Source of the DNA: Mumia flava
Lineage (GTDB): Bacteria; Actinomycetota; Actinomycetes; Propionibacteriales; Nocardioidaceae
Assembly (NCBI RefSeq): GCF_002797495.1
Contig: NZ_PGEZ01000001.1
Coordinates: forward strand, 310,001-374,000
Direction of reading: 5' to 3'
Length of the DNA: 64,000 nucleotides
In this document: positions 63,469 through 64,000 of the stretch, piece by piece
Position numbering within the stretch: position 1 is the first letter of the stretch
Layout of the letters: each line of letters begins with the position of its first letter
The notes under the pieces: model-generated
What the model saw: only the letters and a program-made list of their open reading frames with translations
Database searches by the model: none
Told to the model about the DNA's origin: nothing
Position numbers and translations under genes: made by a program

Positions 63469-63510
63469 CCCCCGATCATGCCTGGCCGGCCGCGGCGGCC
63501 GCGGGGCAGG

Positions 63511-64000
63511 TCATCCGGGCTGCGGCGTGGTCTGCATCATCGTGATCAGCCGGTCGGTGGTGGCGAGCAGGTCGGGCGCCCGCTCGGCCTCCCGCCCGCC
63601 CTCGCCGACGACCGGCCGCGACGGTGCCCAGCCCTCGCCGCCGAGCAGGAAGCTCGTCGTCGGCGGGGCGTCCGCGACCACCGCATCCAGCCAGTCGACG
63701 TCCTCGGTCATCGACCAGACGTAGACCGCCGCCGGGGCCAGGCGCCCGACCGCGGCCCCGAGCGCGCCCGGTGTGATCGCGCAGCCGAGGTTGACGGCCG
63801 CGACGCCCTTGGCGGCGAGCGCCGCCTCCAGGGCCAGGAGCGTCAGCGACTCCCGCTCGGGCTCGACGGAGGTGAGCACGACCGGGCGTACGCCCGTGAA
63901 GCGCGCACCGAACCCGCGCGACAACGACCGCAGCTCCGACTCCACCCGGTCGCGCGCCAGCCGTCGGACCTCCTCGCCGGCCGCACCGACCGCGACCTGC
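63511..64000 (-). CDS. B12-binding domain protein, C-terminal part (MerR/CarH-like)
   Basis: Partial; the N-terminus lies beyond 64000. The 163 visible codons begin ...VAVGAAGEEVRRLARDRVESELRSL and continue into a cobalamin-binding Rossmann fold (VVLTSVEPERESLTLLALEAALAAKGVAAVNLGCAITPGALGAAV, YVWSM). In full-length relatives this follows a MerR HTH and a helical domain (CarH/LitR photoreceptor type or methylmalonyl-type sensors). The His ligand region is not visible. Confidence 0.75.
   Translation of the reverse strand, partial: QVAVGAAGEEVRRLARDRVESELRSLSRGFGARFTGVRPVVLTSVEPERESLTLLALEAALAAKGVAAVNLGCAITPGALGAAVGRLAPAAVYVWSMTEDVDWLDAVVADAPPTTSFLLGGEGWAPSRPVVGEGGREAERAPDLLATTDRLITMMQTTPQPG

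Overview
The window is very GC-rich, densely packed and strongly biased to G/C at third codon positions. Its core genes (two-lipoyl-domain sucB, lipB-lipA, a DUF4191 membrane protein, RDD protein-glnA with GlnR boxes) point to a high-GC actinobacterium, most likely Propionibacteriales/Nocardioidaceae (Nocardioides, Aeromicrobium or Mumia type). That placement is inferred from gene content and order, not from a search. I see no rRNA, tRNA, CRISPR array, insertion sequence or phage gene.

1-10 kb is housekeeping: 2-oxo acid dehydrogenase E2, a TIGR01777 epimerase-family protein, three exported proteins, lipoate synthesis and insertion, and glutamine synthetase behind a textbook double GlnR box. 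10-24 kb is accessory: a cyclophilin-fold lipoprotein, an SDR/TetR pair around a double operator, an AlkD-like glycosylase preceded by a coupled 23-codon ORF, small enzymes, a large LuxR ATPase regulator, an amidohydrolase, an orphan response regulator overlapping an MFS gene, and an HxlR regulator. 24-38 kb holds an anchored hydrolase, an M20 deacetylase overlapping a PLP decarboxylase, a second large LuxR regulator, an ABC exporter, and a divergent HxlR/MFS-thioesterase module with a 12+12 bp palindrome. At 38-41 kb lies a Tat-exported latex-clearing-protein (rubber oxygenase) homologue that keeps all key haem-pocket positions, convergent with a double-TetR fusion.

41-63 kb reads as a general-stress island. 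A SigF/SigB-type sigma factor (53.6-54.4 kb) converges on an ANTAR regulator and a single protein joining PP2C phosphatase, RsbW-type kinase and STAS antagonist, as in M. tuberculosis Rv1364c. Seven upstream regions carry the same bipartite element, GNNT-N15/16-GGGTAC (mostly CGCATG or CGTTTG at the -35 end). They precede katE, dps, a flavin-fold reductase, an FAD reductase, an F420-type oxidoreductase/TPP-enzyme operon, a zinc dehydrogenase, and one unannotated stretch that ends in a 15-bp hairpin (candidate small RNA). The dps operon continues with no real gap into an acyl-CoA dehydrogenase homologue, a PIG-L deacetylase/methyltransferase fusion and a family 2 glycosyltransferase, an uncharacterised modification pathway that would be stress-induced. 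Two stand-alone LigD-type domains (phosphoesterase and polymerase), a membrane-split alpha/beta hydrolase and a B12-binding MerR-type fragment complete the right side.

Three 3' ends carry short direct repeats at or just after a stop codon (units of 22, 18 and 18 nt), and one F420-enzyme copy is an N-terminally deleted remnant. Starts were often moved inward from the longest ORF, using Shine-Dalgarno matches, overlaps and family N-termini; each such choice is stated.
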